A stretch of DNA of 7,181 nt. It comes from Comamonadaceae bacterium (GTDB lineage Bacteria > Pseudomonadota > Gammaproteobacteria > Burkholderiales > Burkholderiaceae_C). Where the stretch lies: assembly GCA_947478935.1 (NCBI GenBank), contig CANJXV010000128.1:1-7181 (forward strand), read 5' to 3'. The number at the start of each line of letters is the position of its first letter. Within the stretch, counting starts at the first letter, position 1. Of this stretch, positions 5,627 through 7,181 are shown piece after piece. The position numbers and the translations under genes were made by a program. Under the pieces are notes generated by a model. The model was not told the origin of the DNA. It did no database searches and saw only the letters and a list, made by a program, of their open reading frames with translations.

Positions 5627-7181
5627 GTGCTGAATTTCTTTCATGCTGTGTTCCCTATGCGCTATCTGGCGTTTACGCTGTGCGTTATCGGTTTGTTGCT
5701 GTCTTTGCTGGTCTGGGTCGGCGGAGGACATGTGCTCCCGGTGCTAGTGTTTGCCTATCTAGTGGGCACCGGTTTTCACGACTTGCTGCAAACCAAGCGC
5801 GCTGTTTTGCGCAATTACCCAGTCATTGGGCATATGCGGTTTTTGCTGGAATTTATCCGGCCCGAAATCCGGCAATACTTCATCGAGAGCGACAACGAGG
5901 CAACGCCTTTTTCCCGCGCGCAGCGCTCGCTGGTCTATCAGCGCGCCAAGGGCGATTCGGACAAGCGGCCTTTCGGCACCCAGCTCGATACGCACGCCAC
6001 CGGGCATGAGTGGATGACGCATTCGGTAGCGCCCAGCACGCTCGCCTCGCACGACTTTCGTATCACCATCGGGCCGCACACCGCGCAGCCTTATAGCGCC
6101 AGCGTGTTCAATATCTCGGCCATGAGCTTTGGCGCGCTCAGCGCCAATGCCATCAGCGCGCTCAATGCCGGTGCCAAGCGCGGTGGTTTTGCGCACGACA
6201 CCGGTGAAGGCTCGATCTCGGTACACCACCGCAAACACGGCGGCGACCTGATCTGGGAAGTGGCCTCCGGCTACTTCGGTTGCCGCAATGACGACGGCAC
6301 CTTTAGCGCCGAGAAATTCAAGACCAATGCGCGCGACCCGCAGGTCAAGATGATCGAGATCAAGCTCAGCCAGGGCGCCAAGCCCGGCCACGGCGGCGTG
6401 CTGCCCGGCCCCAAGGTCACGCCGGAAATCGCCGAGGCGCGCGGCGTGCCAGTGGGTGTTGACTGCGTCTCGCCCGCTTCGCACAGCGCGTTTGGCACGC
6501 CAACCGAGCTGATGCATTTTGTGGCCCGCTTGCGCGAGCTCTCGGGTGGCAAACCCACGGGTTTCAAGCTGTGTATCGGCCACCCTTGGGAATGGTTTGC
6601 CATGGTCAAGGCCATGCTGCAAACCGGGATCACGCCGGACTTCATCGTGGTCGATGGCACCGAAGGCGGCACCGGCGCCGCGCCGCTGGAATTTATCGAC
6701 CACGTTGGTTCGCCATTGCAAGAGGGCTTGATCTTGGTGCACAACAGTCTGCGAGGCGCCGGGCTGCGCTCGCAAATCATGATCGGCTGCGCCGGCAAAG
6801 TGGTCAGCGCTTTTGACGTTGCGCGTTTGATGGCGCTAGGCGCCAACTGGTGCAATAGCGCGCGCGGCTTTATGTTCGCCATCGGCTGCATCCAGGCGCA
6901 AACCTGCCACACCGGCCACTGCCCCACCGGAGTGACTACGCAAGACCCGCTACGCCAGCAAGCGCTGGTGGTGGGCGACAAGGCCGAGCGCGTCTACCAC
7001 TTCCACCAAAACACTTTGCACGCCCTTAAAGAATTGGTGCAAGCCGCCGGAGTGCAACACCCTAACGAGATCAACGCCCACCACATCGTGCGCCGCACCG
7101 GCGACCACACCGTAGACAGCCTGGCCCATGCCTTGCTGCGCGAAATCCCCGAAGGCAGCTTGCTCAAAGACACGCTGGATA
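5627..7181 (+). CDS. Membrane-anchored FMN-binding glutamate-synthase-like protein, 3' truncated
   Basis: The frame runs open from a GTG at 5627 to the window edge, giving 518 residues without a stop; I expect little to be missing, as relatives are about 510-550 residues. It belongs to the 'FMN-binding glutamate synthase family' of stand-alone GltB-like synthase domains. Residues 11-31 and about 36-52 are hydrophobic and look like membrane segments. They are followed by the family-typical RNYPVIGHMRFLLEFIRPEI. The synthase barrel shows SAMSFGALS (164-172), TGEGSIS (192-198), PGHGG (253-257), DGTEGGTGAAP (343-353, flavin/substrate loop) and GCAGKV. C421, C427 and C432 form the C-x5-C-x4-C pattern that binds the 3Fe-4S cluster in classical glutamate synthase. 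No N-terminal glutamine amidotransferase domain is present, so it is not a complete GOGAT. Its physiological reaction is not known to me. It is probably co-transcribed with the exporter. Confidence 0.92.
   Translation, partial: MLNFFHAVFPMRYLAFTLCVIGLLLSLLVWVGGGHVLPVLVFAYLVGTGFHDLLQTKRAVLRNYPVIGHMRFLLEFIRPEIRQYFIESDNEATPFSRAQRSLVYQRAKGDSDKRPFGTQLDTHATGHEWMTHSVAPSTLASHDFRITIGPHTAQPYSASVFNISAMSFGALSANAISALNAGAKRGGFAHDTGEGSISVHHRKHGGDLIWEVASGYFGCRNDDGTFSAEKFKTNARDPQVKMIEIKLSQGAKPGHGGVLPGPKVTPEIAEARGVPVGVDCVSPASHSAFGTPTELMHFVARLRELSGGKPTGFKLCIGHPWEWFAMVKAMLQTGITPDFIVVDGTEGGTGAAPLEFIDHVGSPLQEGLILVHNSLRGAGLRSQIMIGCAGKVVSAFDVARLMALGANWCNSARGFMFAIGCIQAQTCHTGHCPTGVTTQDPLRQQALVVGDKAERVYHFHQNTLHALKELVQAAGVQHPNEINAHHIVRRTGDHTVDSLAHALLREIPEGSLLKDTLD

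Noticed and set aside
5110..6009. Plus-strand open frame of 299 codons across the exporter and the next gene
   Set aside because: It is out of frame with two well-supported proteins, and its Arg/Cys/Gly-rich translation resembles no family.
5759..6775. Long antisense open frame (338 codons) on the minus strand
   Set aside because: It lies wholly opposite the conserved glutamate-synthase-like gene. Its translation is Arg/Ala/Gly-rich with no recognisable domain, as expected for a shadow frame in GC-rich DNA.
1..7181. A novel defence, mobile or biosynthetic system
   Set aside because: Every substantial reading frame belongs to a known housekeeping, transport or widespread family. No integrase, transposase, toxin-antitoxin pair, reverse transcriptase, CRISPR repeat or tRNA-associated junction is visible.

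Overview
The window is ordinary, gene-dense, GC-rich proteobacterial chromosome. Protein wording points to Betaproteobacteria, Burkholderiales, most likely Comamonadaceae or a close relative. Examples are the ApaG C-terminus ending in RTLH, the PgpA segment with DEVVAFW, and the GspF C-terminus with QMNQLVR. This placement is inference from remembered family wording, not from a search. There are nine protein genes, two of them cut by the window edges. I see no RNA gene, mobile element, CRISPR array, prophage or large repeat.

Left part (1-1910): the 3' portion of gspF, the type II secretion inner-membrane platform protein, reads rightward. It converges on rpe (ribulose-phosphate 3-epimerase), which reads leftward. 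The 132-base gap between them holds an imperfect hairpin that may terminate transcription. An 86-base divergent gap then separates rpe from a long rightward run of genes.

Middle part (1911-3904): apaG, thiL (thiamine-monophosphate kinase, GTG start) and a small SRPBCC/AHSA1-domain protein sit 8 and 21 bases apart and look like one transcription unit. It ends at a short stem followed by five T residues.

Right part (3905-7181): pgpA (phosphatidylglycerophosphatase A) overlaps pncC (nicotinamide-nucleotide amidase, CinA C-terminal type) by 16 bases. A LysE/ArgO-type amino-acid exporter follows after 43 bases. After another 15 bases comes a membrane-anchored, FMN-binding glutamate-synthase-like protein, open at the right edge. 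The functions are mainly housekeeping: cofactor synthesis and salvage, phospholipid synthesis, central carbon metabolism, secretion and amino-acid export.

The least understood gene is the last one. It keeps the flavin and 3Fe-4S signatures of glutamate synthase but has a membrane segment where the glutaminase domain would be. I found no convincing evidence of a novel multi-gene system.
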